This document shows positions 18,421-26,826 of a DNA stretch of 64,000 bases, one piece after another (position 1 is the stretch's first letter; each line of letters begins with the position of its first letter). This stretch comes from Methylopila sp. M107 (GTDB taxonomy: Bacteria > Pseudomonadota > Alphaproteobacteria > Rhizobiales > Methylopilaceae): the NCBI RefSeq assembly GCF_000384475.1, contig NZ_ARWB01000001.1, forward strand, positions 2,150,176-2,214,175. Direction: 5' to 3'. Position numbers and translations under genes: made by a program. The notes below the pieces were generated by a model. That model did no database searches. It worked only from the letters and a program-made list of their open reading frames with translations, and was not told where the DNA came from.

Positions 18421-19125
18421 TCAGTCGTCGTTCGGCGCGTTGCGGCGCCGCCGCCGTTCGGCGTCGCGCTGGGCCTTCGCGGCTTCCTGCTCGCGCTGGG
18501 CGCCGGATTTCTCGGGTTGCGCCTCGTCAGCGTCGGCGGCGCCGTCGTCCGCCGATGGCTCCGAGGGCTCCGGCGTCGCGAACGGCTCCGCCTCGCCATT
18601 CTTGTCGGTTTCGTCCTCGTCGTCTCCTGAAAGACCCGCGCCTTCAGGCCGTGCGAACAGTCTGTATTCCTGCTCGCGCTCGTCGAGCGTGAGCTTCAGG
18701 GCGGACGGCTCGATCGTCGACACCAGCCACCCGTCGACCTGGTCGCCGAGCCGCAGCTGCTCGACGGTCTCCTCGCCCTCCTTCGCCACGAAAGCGACAG
18801 CGCCGTCGGGACCCTCGACGATGCCGGCGAGCTTCAGCGTCGGAGGTTCGGGCGGGGGCGCCTCGGCGGGCGGCGGGGGAGGCGGCGCTTCCGCGACGAC
18901 CGGGGGCGGCGGCGGCGGCGGCCGCGTCCGCGACGGCGTGAAAAGCGGCGCGTCGCGGAAGGCGTCGAGCGTCGCTTTGTCGAAAGCCGCGAGCGGGTTG
19001 AGCGCGAGAGCGTCGGTCGCCTTCGCGTCGACCTCGGTCGACGACGGCTCCTGCGAAAGGCCCGGGCTAGGGGCGAGAAATCCGATGGCCAGGATCGCGC
19101 CGAGGGTCGGAATCGCGCGTCTCAT
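18421..19125 (-). CDS. Type II secretion GspC/GspN-like periplasmic HR-domain protein
   Basis: A 234-residue exported protein with signal peptide (LGAILAIGFLAPSPGLSQ), a proline-rich linker (PPPPPPPVVAEAPPPPPP) and a homology region (TLKLAGIVEGPDGAVAFVAK to LRLGDQVDGWLVSTIEP) like that of GspC and of the short GspN proteins of alphaproteobacterial systems. The C-terminal 70 residues are acidic, then Arg-rich (DAERRRRRNAPNDD). In GspC the homology region links the inner-membrane platform to the secretin. No separate full-length gspC exists here, so this protein probably takes its place. The stop overlap with gspM indicates an operon. Confidence 0.75.
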   Translation of the reverse strand: MRRAIPTLGAILAIGFLAPSPGLSQEPSSTEVDAKATDALALNPLAAFDKATLDAFRDAPLFTPSRTRPPPPPPPVVAEAPPPPPPAEAPPPEPPTLKLAGIVEGPDGAVAFVAKEGEETVEQLRLGDQVDGWLVSTIEPSALKLTLDEREQEYRLFARPEGAGLSGDDEDETDKNGEAEPFATPEPSEPSADDGAADADEAQPEKSGAQREQEAAKAQRDAERRRRRNAPNDD

Positions 19126-19682
19126 GCCGGCAGCTTCCGATGGCCGCGCACCACCAGCCCCACCCGGAGCGTCGGGTCGGCCGGGTTCTCGTCGCCGGCC
19201 GAATCCAGCCTGCGGGTTTCCAGCCGCTCGATCGTCAGCAGGGGCAGGCGGGTCTCCAGCGCATAGAGCACGTCGATGAGGGCGTCGTTGCGGGCGTCGA
19301 AGGTGACGCGCAGCTCGACGCGGCCGTCGTCCGGCGCGTCGCGGTCGGCCGCTCCGCCGGGCTCCTGCGTCTCGATCAGCCGGGCGTCCGCGCCGGCCAC
19401 GACGTCGACCAGAATGGTCTGCAGCTCCGCCCGCGCGAGTTCCGCGCCGTCGCCCTTGAGATAGACCGCGGCGGCGTCGCGCGCGGCGGCCGCCCGGTCG
19501 CCGAGCCGCTCCACCCGCCGTTCGAGCGCGCCGACGGTGCGCGCCTGCTGGTCGGCGAGGGCGCCGGTCTCGTTCGCCTGAAGCAGCGTTACGGCCGAGA
19601 ACGCGATCGCCGCGAGCGGGATCGCGACCGCGAACGCGCCGGTCGCGACCCGGCGGACGTTGGACGGGGCGGCGGCGCTCAA
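19122..19682 (-). CDS. gspM: Type II secretion system protein M
   Basis: A 186-residue inner-membrane protein: short cytosolic N-terminus, one transmembrane segment (VATGAFAVAIPLAAIAFSAV), a coiled-coil stretch (QQARTVGALERRVERLGDRA), then a ferredoxin-like periplasmic part ending RVGLVVRGHRKLPA. Architecture and position between gspL and the gspN-like gene identify GspM, which with GspL anchors the GspE ATPase. Four-base overlaps link it to both neighbours. Confidence 0.82.
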   Translation of the reverse strand: MSAAAPSNVRRVATGAFAVAIPLAAIAFSAVTLLQANETGALADQQARTVGALERRVERLGDRAAAARDAAAVYLKGDGAELARAELQTILVDVVAGADARLIETQEPGGAADRDAPDDGRVELRVTFDARNDALIDVLYALETRLPLLTIERLETRRLDSAGDENPADPTLRVGLVVRGHRKLPA

Positions 19683-20710
19683 AGCCCTGCTCCCGTGGGC
19701 TGACCGGGCGCTTTCGCCGGCTCGGGCCGGGTGCGCTGGCTCAAGATTTCGAACAGATCGCGTCCGTCCGGGCTGCGGGTCACGGGGGCCGCGAACCGCG
19801 TCTCCCGCATCAGCCCGCTCGCTTCAAGCCGCGCGATCAGCGCCGGGGCCGCGCCGGACGCGCCCGCGAGGCGGATGCGGCTGTCGTCGATCTCGAGATC
19901 GCGCAGCGACGTGTCCTTCGGGATGGCGCGCGCGAGCCGGTCGACCAGCGTCATCATGGCGTCGTCCGGCCGCTTCGCCGCGATCAGCGCCGCCTCACGG
20001 GAGCCCGCGCCCGCGCCGACCGCCGCTTGCAGCGCGCGCCGGGCCGTGGCGGAGCGCGCCTCGATCGCCGCGAGCCTTTCGTTCGCGGAATAGTTCGTCC
20101 AGAGCGCCAGCCCTAGCAGCGGCAGCGTGATCAGAGCCGCGATCGCGGCGACGCGGCCGACGAGCCGCCGCGCCCTCGCCTGCACGCGATCCTTTTCGCC
20201 GCGCCACAGGTCGATCGAGAGCGGCCGGTCGATCGGTTCCGCGGCGCTGCCGAGCGCGGTCGGCTCGATCCCGGCCGCCTTCGCCTTGGCGAGCCAGCCA
20301 TCCGCGATCTCGCGCGAGGTCGCGGCGAACGCCACCTCCAGCTCGCCCGCGGCCGTCTCGCCCGAGACGCGATAGCCGTAGAGCGCGCGGTCGAGCGACC
20401 AGGGCACGAGCTTTTCGGCCCGGTGCTCGACGATCGGCCCAAGGTATTCGCGCCCCGCGCCCGGCAGGGTGAGGTCGCGGGTCAGCACGACGTTCGCAGG
20501 CAGGCGCAGCTCGACGACGGCGGCGTCGCGCTTCTTCGCCTTCGCGTCGAGGCGCTTCGGCTCGCCGGTTCCTTGCGCCTCGTAGAGCGCGAGCGCGTCG
20601 CCCTCGACGACCGCGACAAGCCGACCGCGCGCGCCCGCCTTTTCCGCGATCGGCGTCGCAAGCGCGACGAGATCGTCGACCGCCGTCCTCCACGCCCCCG
20701 TCAGCGACAC
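19679..20710 (-). CDS. gspL: Type II secretion system protein L
   Basis: A 343-residue inner-membrane platform protein. The cytosolic actin-like part (about residues 1-190, with VVELRLPANVVLTRDLTLP and AEKLVPWSLDRALYGYRV) binds GspE; one transmembrane segment (VAAIAALITLPLLGLALW) precedes a periplasmic ferredoxin-like domain (KRPDDAMMTLVDRLARAIP onward). PWSLDRALYGYR is a typical GspL/PilN-type motif. The stop overlaps gspM, and gspE lies 76 bases upstream on the same strand. Confidence 0.85.
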   Translation of the reverse strand: MSLTGAWRTAVDDLVALATPIAEKAGARGRLVAVVEGDALALYEAQGTGEPKRLDAKAKKRDAAVVELRLPANVVLTRDLTLPGAGREYLGPIVEHRAEKLVPWSLDRALYGYRVSGETAAGELEVAFAATSREIADGWLAKAKAAGIEPTALGSAAEPIDRPLSIDLWRGEKDRVQARARRLVGRVAAIAALITLPLLGLALWTNYSANERLAAIEARSATARRALQAAVGAGAGSREAALIAAKRPDDAMMTLVDRLARAIPKDTSLRDLEIDDSRIRLAGASGAAPALIARLEASGLMRETRFAAPVTRSPDGRDLFEILSQRTRPEPAKAPGQPTGAGL

Positions 20711-20786
20711 GTAACCCGATGCTCCTCATGCGTCGCGCGCGAGGGTATCGGCCTCCCGCGCCCGGTCAATCGCCGTTTCGAAGTCT

Positions 20787-22466
20787 TCAGCCCGCCGCGC
20801 GCAGCACTTCCGCGACGGTCGTCATGGCCCGGCCCGCCTTGGCGAGGCCGTCCTCCAGCATGGTGGTCAGCCCTGACTTGCGCGCGCAGGCGAGCAGCAA
20901 GGTCGGGTCCGGCCGCTCGCGGATCAGCTGGCGCAGTTCGTCGTCGACGCGCATCGCTTCGAACACGCCGATTCGCCCGCGATAGCCGGTCTGTCCGCAG
21001 GCCGCGCAGCCCTTCGCCGAGTGGAAGCGGGACGTCGGGTCGAGCCTGAAGCCGCGATCCTGCGCGAGTTTGCGGGCGGCCTCGTCCTCATGCGGATCGG
21101 GCGCCTTGCAGCGTTCGCAGAGCCGGCGGACGAGCCGCTGGCCGAGCACGCCCCGGAGCGAAGCCGCGACGAGGTAGGGCTCGACGCCCATGTCGGCGAG
21201 GCGCACCACCGCATCGGTCGCGGAGTTCGTGTGCAGCGTCGTCAGCACCAGATGGCCCGTAAGCGCCGCCTGCGCGCCGACCGCGGCTGTTTCCTGGTCG
21301 CGCATCTCGCCGACCATGATGATGTCCGGGTCGTGCCGCAGGAAGGAGCGGAGCGCGTTCGCGAAATTCAGCCCGATGGCCGGCTTGATCTGGGTCTGGT
21401 GGATGCCCGGCAGCTGGTACTCGATCGGGTCCTCGACCGTGACGATCTTGCGCGCCGGATCGTTCAGCAGCTGCATCGCCGTCGCGAGCGTCGTGGTCTT
21501 GCCGGAGCCCGTGGGGCCCGTGACGATGACGATGCCGTGGGGCTCCGCGAGCAGCTCCTTGAAGACGCGAAGGTCGCGGCCAGCGAGCCCGATGCGCTCG
21601 AATTCGAGCAGCCGCGAATCCTTCAAGAGGATTCGCAGCACGGCGGTCTCGCCATACATGGTCGGCATGGTGGCGACGCGCAGGTCCGCCTCGACGCGCC
21701 CGATGAACACGTTGGCGCGCCCGTCCTGCGGCAACCGCCGCTCCGCGATGTCGAGGCTCGCCAGAATCTTCACGCGCGACAGCACCGCGGGGGCGAGATG
21801 CTTCGGGGCGACCGTTTCGGTGCGGAGCTGGCCGTCGACGCGCAGGCGCACGCGTAGCTCGTCGCGGCCGGTCTCGATGTGGATGTCGGTCGCGCCGAGG
21901 TCGATCGCGCGCTCCATCAGCTGGTCGACGAGCCGCACCACCGGCGCGCCGCGCGCCAGATCCTTCAGCGCCTCGACGGTGTCCTCGGTCTGGCCGGTCG
22001 GCGCGTCGGTCGGCGAGCGCCGCGCGGCGTCGGGCGCGGCCTGCTCGAACAGCAGGTCGATCTCCTCGAACGACACGACCACGAGCTGCGGCGTCAGCCC
22101 GAGCGCGAGCCGGACGGCGTCGAGCCCGTCCTTCGCGGCGGGGTCCGCCACCGCGAGCGCCACCGCGCCCTGAATTTCGAACGGATAGGCGAAGGCCTCG
22201 CGCAGGAATCCCCGCGACAGGCCCTCCAGCCGCGCCGGGGCGGAGGCGACGTCGGAAAAGCTCATGCGCGGCAATGCGTGGAGCGCCGCAAGCGCGTCCG
22301 CGAGATCGGAGGCCGGCACCGCGCCGGCGCGCCACAGCGCCTCGGCTTCGCCCGCGCCGTCATGCGCCTGCGGCTGGGCGCGCTCCGCGAGCGGCGCGTC
22401 GAGCGTGACGCCGAGCCGGGTGAGATGGCCGGCGAGGCTCGATGCGTTCGGCAGGGGTGCGTTCAT
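20787..22466 (-). CDS. gspE: Type II secretion ATPase GspE
   Basis: A 559-residue hexameric ATPase that powers pseudopilus assembly at the inner membrane. The N-terminal GspE domain is followed by the catalytic part: Walker A GPTGSGKTTTLATAM near residue 316, the Asp box VTVEDPIEYQLPGI, Walker B DIIMVGEMRDQETA and the His box VLTTLHTNSATDAVVRL. The tetra-cysteine zinc motif is complete (CERCKAPD and CAACGQTGYRGR). It is transcribed leftward with gspL, gspM and the gspN-like gene. The gap 22467-22525 has no further gene. Confidence 0.95.
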   Translation of the reverse strand: MNAPLPNASSLAGHLTRLGVTLDAPLAERAQPQAHDGAGEAEALWRAGAVPASDLADALAALHALPRMSFSDVASAPARLEGLSRGFLREAFAYPFEIQGAVALAVADPAAKDGLDAVRLALGLTPQLVVVSFEEIDLLFEQAAPDAARRSPTDAPTGQTEDTVEALKDLARGAPVVRLVDQLMERAIDLGATDIHIETGRDELRVRLRVDGQLRTETVAPKHLAPAVLSRVKILASLDIAERRLPQDGRANVFIGRVEADLRVATMPTMYGETAVLRILLKDSRLLEFERIGLAGRDLRVFKELLAEPHGIVIVTGPTGSGKTTTLATAMQLLNDPARKIVTVEDPIEYQLPGIHQTQIKPAIGLNFANALRSFLRHDPDIIMVGEMRDQETAAVGAQAALTGHLVLTTLHTNSATDAVVRLADMGVEPYLVAASLRGVLGQRLVRRLCERCKAPDPHEDEAARKLAQDRGFRLDPTSRFHSAKGCAACGQTGYRGRIGVFEAMRVDDELRQLIRERPDPTLLLACARKSGLTTMLEDGLAKAGRAMTTVAEVLRAAG

Positions 22467-22525
22467 CTGCGAGAGATCGGCTCCAGCTGAGGGCGGCGAT
22501 CATAACGCCGAAGGGGGTTCCCACA

Positions 22526-22561
22526 AAATGAACGCGCGCCGGCGTCCCCCGCCGGCGCGCG
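22526..22561 (-). terminator. Intrinsic terminator of the GlcG/HbpS-type gene
   Basis: CGCGCGCCGGCG (22533-22544) and CGCCGGCGCGCG (22550-22561) pair perfectly over TCCCC. Leftward, the hairpin is followed by TTCATTTTG. It ends the leftward transcript just before gspE. Confidence 0.75.
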
Positions 22562-22572
22562 TCCGGTCGTCG

Positions 22573-23289
22573 TCAGTCGCCCGCGACGCCCTGCGTTCCG
22601 GCGTCGTTCGGACAGTGCGGATGGCCGTTGACGTCGCCGAACGTCAGGAAGTCGAGCGCGAACGGCGCCGGCGCGAGCTTCAGCTTGATCCGCGTGCGCC
22701 AGGCGGTCGAATGGTCCGCGCAGGCGGTGTCGCCGGACAGGCCGAGGCCGCCGACCGGGACCGTGCCCTTGTACAGCCCGAGGCCGCCGCCGAACGTGAT
22801 GGTGCCGCCGAGCCGCTTGCCGAGCATGGGGTCCTTGTCGGTGCCGTACTTGCCGAGCCCGCCGTCATAGATCGCGGAGGCGTCGAGCGGGTTGCCGAAG
22901 GCGAGGCCGAACAGCGGGTTGCCGCCGCTCGGGCTGCCCTGCACCCACGGATAGAGCGAGGCTGTGGCGACGGGCGCGCCGTCGAGCGACAGGCCGTTCG
23001 CCGTAAAGGCCTTGGCGGCCGCGATCTGGCGGCTGAGCAGCCACTGGCTGTCGGCCTTCTTGCCCGAATACGCCACCGCGCAGATGGAGCCGGACCGGTC
23101 GACCACCACGCCCCAATAGTTGTTGTTGAGCCCGGTCGTGTCCTCCTCGGCGGCCTTGACCAGCGCCTTCTTGAGGTCCGCCCCGGAGACCGGGCACTCG
23201 GCCGCGCGCGACGGGGCCGCGGTCGTGATGCAGAAAACGCCGACGAGCGCCGCGAAGGCGAACGTCCATCCTGTCGATTTGATGCGCAT
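22573..23289 (-). CDS. Secreted GlcG/HbpS-family (heme-binding type) protein
   Basis: A 238-residue exported protein with a signal peptide (FAFAALVGVFCITTAAPSRA). The core matches the GlcG/HbpS (DUF336) fold: VVVDRSGSICAVAYSGKKAD, LLSRQIAAAKAFTANGLSLD and a closing GGTITFGGGLGLYKG...PVGGLGLSGDTACADHS. Some members bind heme. It has more than the usual C-terminal length, with two extra Cys pairs. It is placed inside the type II secretion locus, between gspE and gspD, with its own terminator, which makes it a candidate secretion cargo; heme binding is only a family-level possibility. Confidence 0.8.
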   Translation of the reverse strand: MRIKSTGWTFAFAALVGVFCITTAAPSRAAECPVSGADLKKALVKAAEEDTTGLNNNYWGVVVDRSGSICAVAYSGKKADSQWLLSRQIAAAKAFTANGLSLDGAPVATASLYPWVQGSPSGGNPLFGLAFGNPLDASAIYDGGLGKYGTDKDPMLGKRLGGTITFGGGLGLYKGTVPVGGLGLSGDTACADHSTAWRTRIKLKLAPAPFALDFLTFGDVNGHPHCPNDAGTQGVAGD

Positions 23290-23487
23290 TGATGTCCCCT
23301 CGTTGTATCGGCGCCGGATCGGGCGTCGGACCCGCGGCGTCGATCGTTTCTGCTGCTGGCGTAGATGCGGAAAGCCAATTTGCGTCCGTCGCGACGGACC
23401 AACGGAAGGACGGACGGAAAGTTATGGACTGTCAATAAACAAGCCAAAATATATTTGGCCATTTAAGTGATCGTGCGAATGATGTCG

Positions 23488-23503
23488 TACGAAGTACTAC
23501 GTA
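23488..23503. promoter_or_regulatory. Near-perfect 16-bp palindrome in the gspD upstream gap
   Basis: TACGAAGTACTACGTA is symmetric except for one base pair around AGTACT. It lies about 200 bases upstream of the GlcG/HbpS-type gene start, in a region of falling GC content; it may be a regulator site for that gene. No ORF in this part of the gap looks coding. Confidence 0.3.
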
Positions 23504-23743
23504 TACTGCGCGAAAGCGGCCGGTCGTCGCCGCGCTCCCCTCATTGCCGGGCGTGGCGCCGAAACCTCAACCTGCGGACTTTGTCCGGCTGTCGCGGCCG
23601 CCGGAATCGCAGCCTTCCGATCGTGTGCGGTGTATCGCCCCGCTCGCGCTGCGCAGCGAGATGTGAGGTCGCATGGTGGCGCGCATCATCTGTGTAAACG
23701 CGCAGTGCGGTGCAATACAGCGAGGGATGGCAGTGACCATAAC

Positions 23744-23863
23744 TTAAACTTTTATTAAATTACATTATAGTATGATTGAAAATTGGTTAAACAGTAGTCT
23801 TTGAGGTTTAGTTTCAGTGTATAAATGACGGAAGTATAACGGAATTAGGTTTGCGTTAACCAT
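23744..23863 (+). promoter_or_regulatory. AT-rich gsp promoter region with CtrA-type sites
   Basis: In a markedly AT-rich stretch upstream of gspD, TTAA-ACTTTTA-TTAA at 23744-23758 is an exact TTAA-N7-TTAA CtrA consensus, and TTAACCAT at 23856-23863 is a CtrA half-site. The DNA between (23760-23850) contains several TATA-like runs. The rest of the 23290-23961 gap has no gene. Control of secretion by CtrA is inference from these motifs. Confidence 0.45.
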
Positions 23864-23961
23864 GCTTGTGTTTGGAGGTCTCGTTTGACTTTTCGCGAGA
23901 GCGCGCCTCCAATGCCTGTTCGGGGCCGGGGGAAGGCTCCGTTCGATCGGGGTTCATTGCG

Positions 23962-26247
23962 ATGAAAGCGGCTCGTATCCTGAGCGTGGGCGTCTGTCTC
24001 GCCGCCCTTGCCGCTTGCGCGACCGAGGAGGCGTCGGGTCCGCGCCCCTCCATCGTCAATACCGGGCTGTTCTCGGACGTCTCCGCCAAGAAGGGCCGCA
24101 GCGACACCGGACGCGACGGCGCGCTGGCGATCTCCGTGCCCAATTCGGCGGAAGGCTCGTCCTTCACGGGGGCCCTCGACGCCGCCAGCGAGCCGGGCGC
24201 GATCAAGCGGGTCGCCTTCGTGAACGAGGCGGACGAGGGCGCGGCCCCGGCCGTTCCAAGCGGCGGCGCCAACTACCGCCTCAACTTTGAAAACGCCGAC
24301 ATCCGCCAGGTCGTCCAGGCCGTGCTCGGCGAGTCCCTGAAGCTCAACTACACGATGACCGAGGACGTCTCCGGCAAGGTGACGATCGCCTCGCCGCGCG
24401 CGCTGACGGCTCAGGAACTGCTCGCCGCGCTTGAATCCTCGTTGAACGCCAACGGCTTTTCGATGACGAAGGCGTCCGGCGGCTACCGCATCGCGCCGAC
24501 GTCGGTCGGCGGCGGCGTGGTCGACACGCCGTTCGCGACCCAGCCGAGCTACGGCGTCTCGGTGGTGCCGTTGCGTCACGTCTCGGCCGCCACCATGGGC
24601 AAGCTTGTCGCGGGCTTCGTGACCGAGAACGACGGCCTGAGGGTCGACGCCGCGCGCAACGCCATGGTGGTCAAAGGGCCCGGCCAAAAGCGCCAGGAGG
24701 CGGTCGACGCCATCATGTCGTTCGACGCCGACTGGATGCAGAACCAGGCGGTCGGCGTCTACGAGGTGCGCCGCGCGCAGCCGGAAGCCGTGGTGACCGA
24801 GCTGAACCGCGTGTTCGACAGCGAGATGCGCTCCGGCTCGGCCGGCGGGGTGATCCAGTTCAAGCCGATCGGGCGCCTGCGCGCCGTCATGGTGGTGAGC
24901 AAGAACCCGGCGCTGCTCAAGCGCGCCGAGACCTGGATCCGCCGTCTCGACCGCGACACCGCGAGCGGCGCGGAAAACGTGTTCGTCTACAAAGCGCGCT
25001 ATCGCGACGCCAAGGAACTCGCGCGCATCGTCGGCCAGCTGTTCCGGGCCGGCGGCGACAGCGCCGCGATCGCGGCCAAGACCAACCCGAACGCGACCCC
25101 CGCCGCGACGCCGACCGGCATCGGCGAAAACAGCAGCACGCCGAGCTCGGGCTCCGGCTCGAACCCGGGGCAGGGCTCTTCGTTCGGACGCTCGTCCGGC
25201 CAGCCCCAGCAGAACTCCCAACAGCAGTCGGCGTTCAACAATCCGAACTTCGACGCGCAGTCGCAGGGCGAAGGCGCCGGCGCAGAACAGGGCGGCAGCG
25301 GCGACTCGGTCGACCTCACCACGCAGGCGGCGCAGCAGAAGTCGAGCGTGCTCGTCAGCGCGGATCCCGCGAACAACGCGGTCGTGGTCTACGCCGACGG
25401 CTACACCTATCAGAAGATTCTCGCGGCGCTCCGCCAGCTCGACAGCGCGCCGCTGCAGGTCGCGATCCAGGCGACGATCGCCGAAGTGACCCTGAACGAC
25501 CGGATGAAGCAGGGCGTCCAGTACTTCGTGCAGTCAGGCGGCCTCGGCCTCGGCAAGGACAACGGCTCGTTCGGCCTGCTGGACGTCAGCAAGAAAGCGC
25601 TTGGCAAGGCGATGCCGGGCTTCAGCGTCCTGCTCGGCTCGAGCTCGTCGCCCGACGTCGTGATCTCGGCGCTCGACCAGGTCACCGACGTGGAGATCCT
25701 GTCCTCGCCGCAGCTCGTCGTCGCCGAAAACCAGCCGGCCAACTTCCAGGTCGGCGACGAAGTGCCGGTGCAGACCCAGTCCGCGACCAGCCAGCTTACC
25801 GGCATCACCAACTCGGTCGAGTACAAGGACACCGGCGTCATCCTGAACGTCACCCCGCGGATCGGCACCAACGACGCGGTGACGATGCAGATCGAGCAGG
25901 AAATCTCAGCCGTCGCGGGCGCCGCCAACTCGCTTACGCCTACGATCTCCAAGCGCCGCGTCGCGAGCAACATCTCGGTCACGAGCGGCCAGACCGTCCT
26001 GCTCGCAGGACTCATCAGCAAGCGCGACGACCGTGGCAAGAGCGGCATTCCGGTGCTGGGCGACCTGCCGGGCGTCGGCGGCCTGTTCTCGACGCGCTCG
26101 CACACCAAGGACCGCACCGAGCTCGTCGTGTTCATCCGTCCGGTGGTGATCCGCTCGGGCGAGGACGCCTCCTCGGTCGCGAACGAGTTCCGCTCTCGCC
26201 TCCTGGTCAACAATGGCGGCTCGATCCGGACCAACTACACCAAGTAA
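23962..26247 (+). CDS. gspD: Type II secretion secretin GspD
   Basis: Outer-membrane channel subunit of 761 residues. The N-terminus is a lipoprotein signal (LSVGVCLAALAAC, lipobox LAAC), so the secretin can reach the outer membrane without a pilotin; no gspS was seen. Then come domains N0 (RLNFENADIRQVVQAVLGES), N1 to N3, with a long Ser/Gln/Asn-rich loop inside N3 (about residues 370-455), and the secretin core (DVEILSSPQLVVAENQPANF, SVEYKDTGVILNVTPRIG, VLLAGLISKRDD, GVGGLFSTRS). The ATG at 23962 is chosen for the signal peptide; the open frame extends 32 codons upstream. Confidence 0.95.
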   Translation: MKAARILSVGVCLAALAACATEEASGPRPSIVNTGLFSDVSAKKGRSDTGRDGALAISVPNSAEGSSFTGALDAASEPGAIKRVAFVNEADEGAAPAVPSGGANYRLNFENADIRQVVQAVLGESLKLNYTMTEDVSGKVTIASPRALTAQELLAALESSLNANGFSMTKASGGYRIAPTSVGGGVVDTPFATQPSYGVSVVPLRHVSAATMGKLVAGFVTENDGLRVDAARNAMVVKGPGQKRQEAVDAIMSFDADWMQNQAVGVYEVRRAQPEAVVTELNRVFDSEMRSGSAGGVIQFKPIGRLRAVMVVSKNPALLKRAETWIRRLDRDTASGAENVFVYKARYRDAKELARIVGQLFRAGGDSAAIAAKTNPNATPAATPTGIGENSSTPSSGSGSNPGQGSSFGRSSGQPQQNSQQQSAFNNPNFDAQSQGEGAGAEQGGSGDSVDLTTQAAQQKSSVLVSADPANNAVVVYADGYTYQKILAALRQLDSAPLQVAIQATIAEVTLNDRMKQGVQYFVQSGGLGLGKDNGSFGLLDVSKKALGKAMPGFSVLLGSSSSPDVVISALDQVTDVEILSSPQLVVAENQPANFQVGDEVPVQTQSATSQLTGITNSVEYKDTGVILNVTPRIGTNDAVTMQIEQEISAVAGAANSLTPTISKRRVASNISVTSGQTVLLAGLISKRDDRGKSGIPVLGDLPGVGGLFSTRSHTKDRTELVVFIRPVVIRSGEDASSVANEFRSRLLVNNGGSIRTNYTK

Positions 26248-26818
26248 GCCGGTCGAGGTCGCCATCCGGTCCGTGTCACGCGAGACGGCGCTCGAGGCGG
26301 GCGCCTTCGCGGCGGCCGTCGCCGCCTCGGCGCTGATCGCGCTCAAACCGGGGGCCGGCGACGTGCTCGCCCCGGTCGCGCTTGCGCTCGTGGTCGGCTG
26401 GATCGTCTGGAGCGACGTGAAGAGCTTCATCATCCCGGACGGCGCCGCGGCGGCGCTCGGCGCGCTCGCGCTCGGCGTCCGGCTCGCCGCCGACGGCCTG
26501 ACGCCGGCCTCCGCGCTGTTCGCGCTCGGCGGCGGGCTCGCCTGCGGGGCGGCGCTGTGGGCGGTGCGCGAGATCTATTACCGCGCGCGGGGCCATGACG
26601 GTCTCGGCTTCGGCGACGTCAAGCTCGCGGCGGCCGCCGGCGTCCTGATCGGACCGGCGGGGTTCGCTGTCGCGCTGCTCGCCGCCTCGCTCGCCGGGCT
26701 CGCGATCGCGGGCCTGCGCGGCGGCGCCTTGCGGACCGAAAAGCTGCCGCTCGGCGCCCTGCTCGCGCCCGCGGCGCTCGGCGTCTGGGCGCTGGGTCTC
26801 GACGGGCTCACAGGCTAG
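26213..26818 (+). CDS. gspO: Prepilin peptidase, A24 family, peptidase domain only
   Basis: A 201-residue polytopic membrane protein with both catalytic aspartates of A24 aspartic prepilin peptidases: VWSDVKSFIIPD and GLGFGDVKLAAAAGV. It lacks the N-terminal domain with the CxxC pairs that carries N-methyltransferase activity in full-length GspO/PilD, so it may only cleave. It should process the four or five pseudopilins encoded just downstream. The ATG at 26213 overlaps gspD by 35 bases; a GTG at 26273 is the alternative start. Confidence 0.85.
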   Translation: MAARSGPTTPSKPVEVAIRSVSRETALEAGAFAAAVAASALIALKPGAGDVLAPVALALVVGWIVWSDVKSFIIPDGAAAALGALALGVRLAADGLTPASALFALGGGLACGAALWAVREIYYRARGHDGLGFGDVKLAAAAGVLIGPAGFAVALLAASLAGLAIAGLRGGALRTEKLPLGALLAPAALGVWALGLDGLTG

Positions 26819-26826
26819 ACTTCGCC

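Noticed and set aside
23467-23697. 76-codon rightward open frame in the gsp intergenic gap
   Set aside because: Arg/Ser/Cys-rich translation, no ribosome site, no homology pattern; treated as non-coding.
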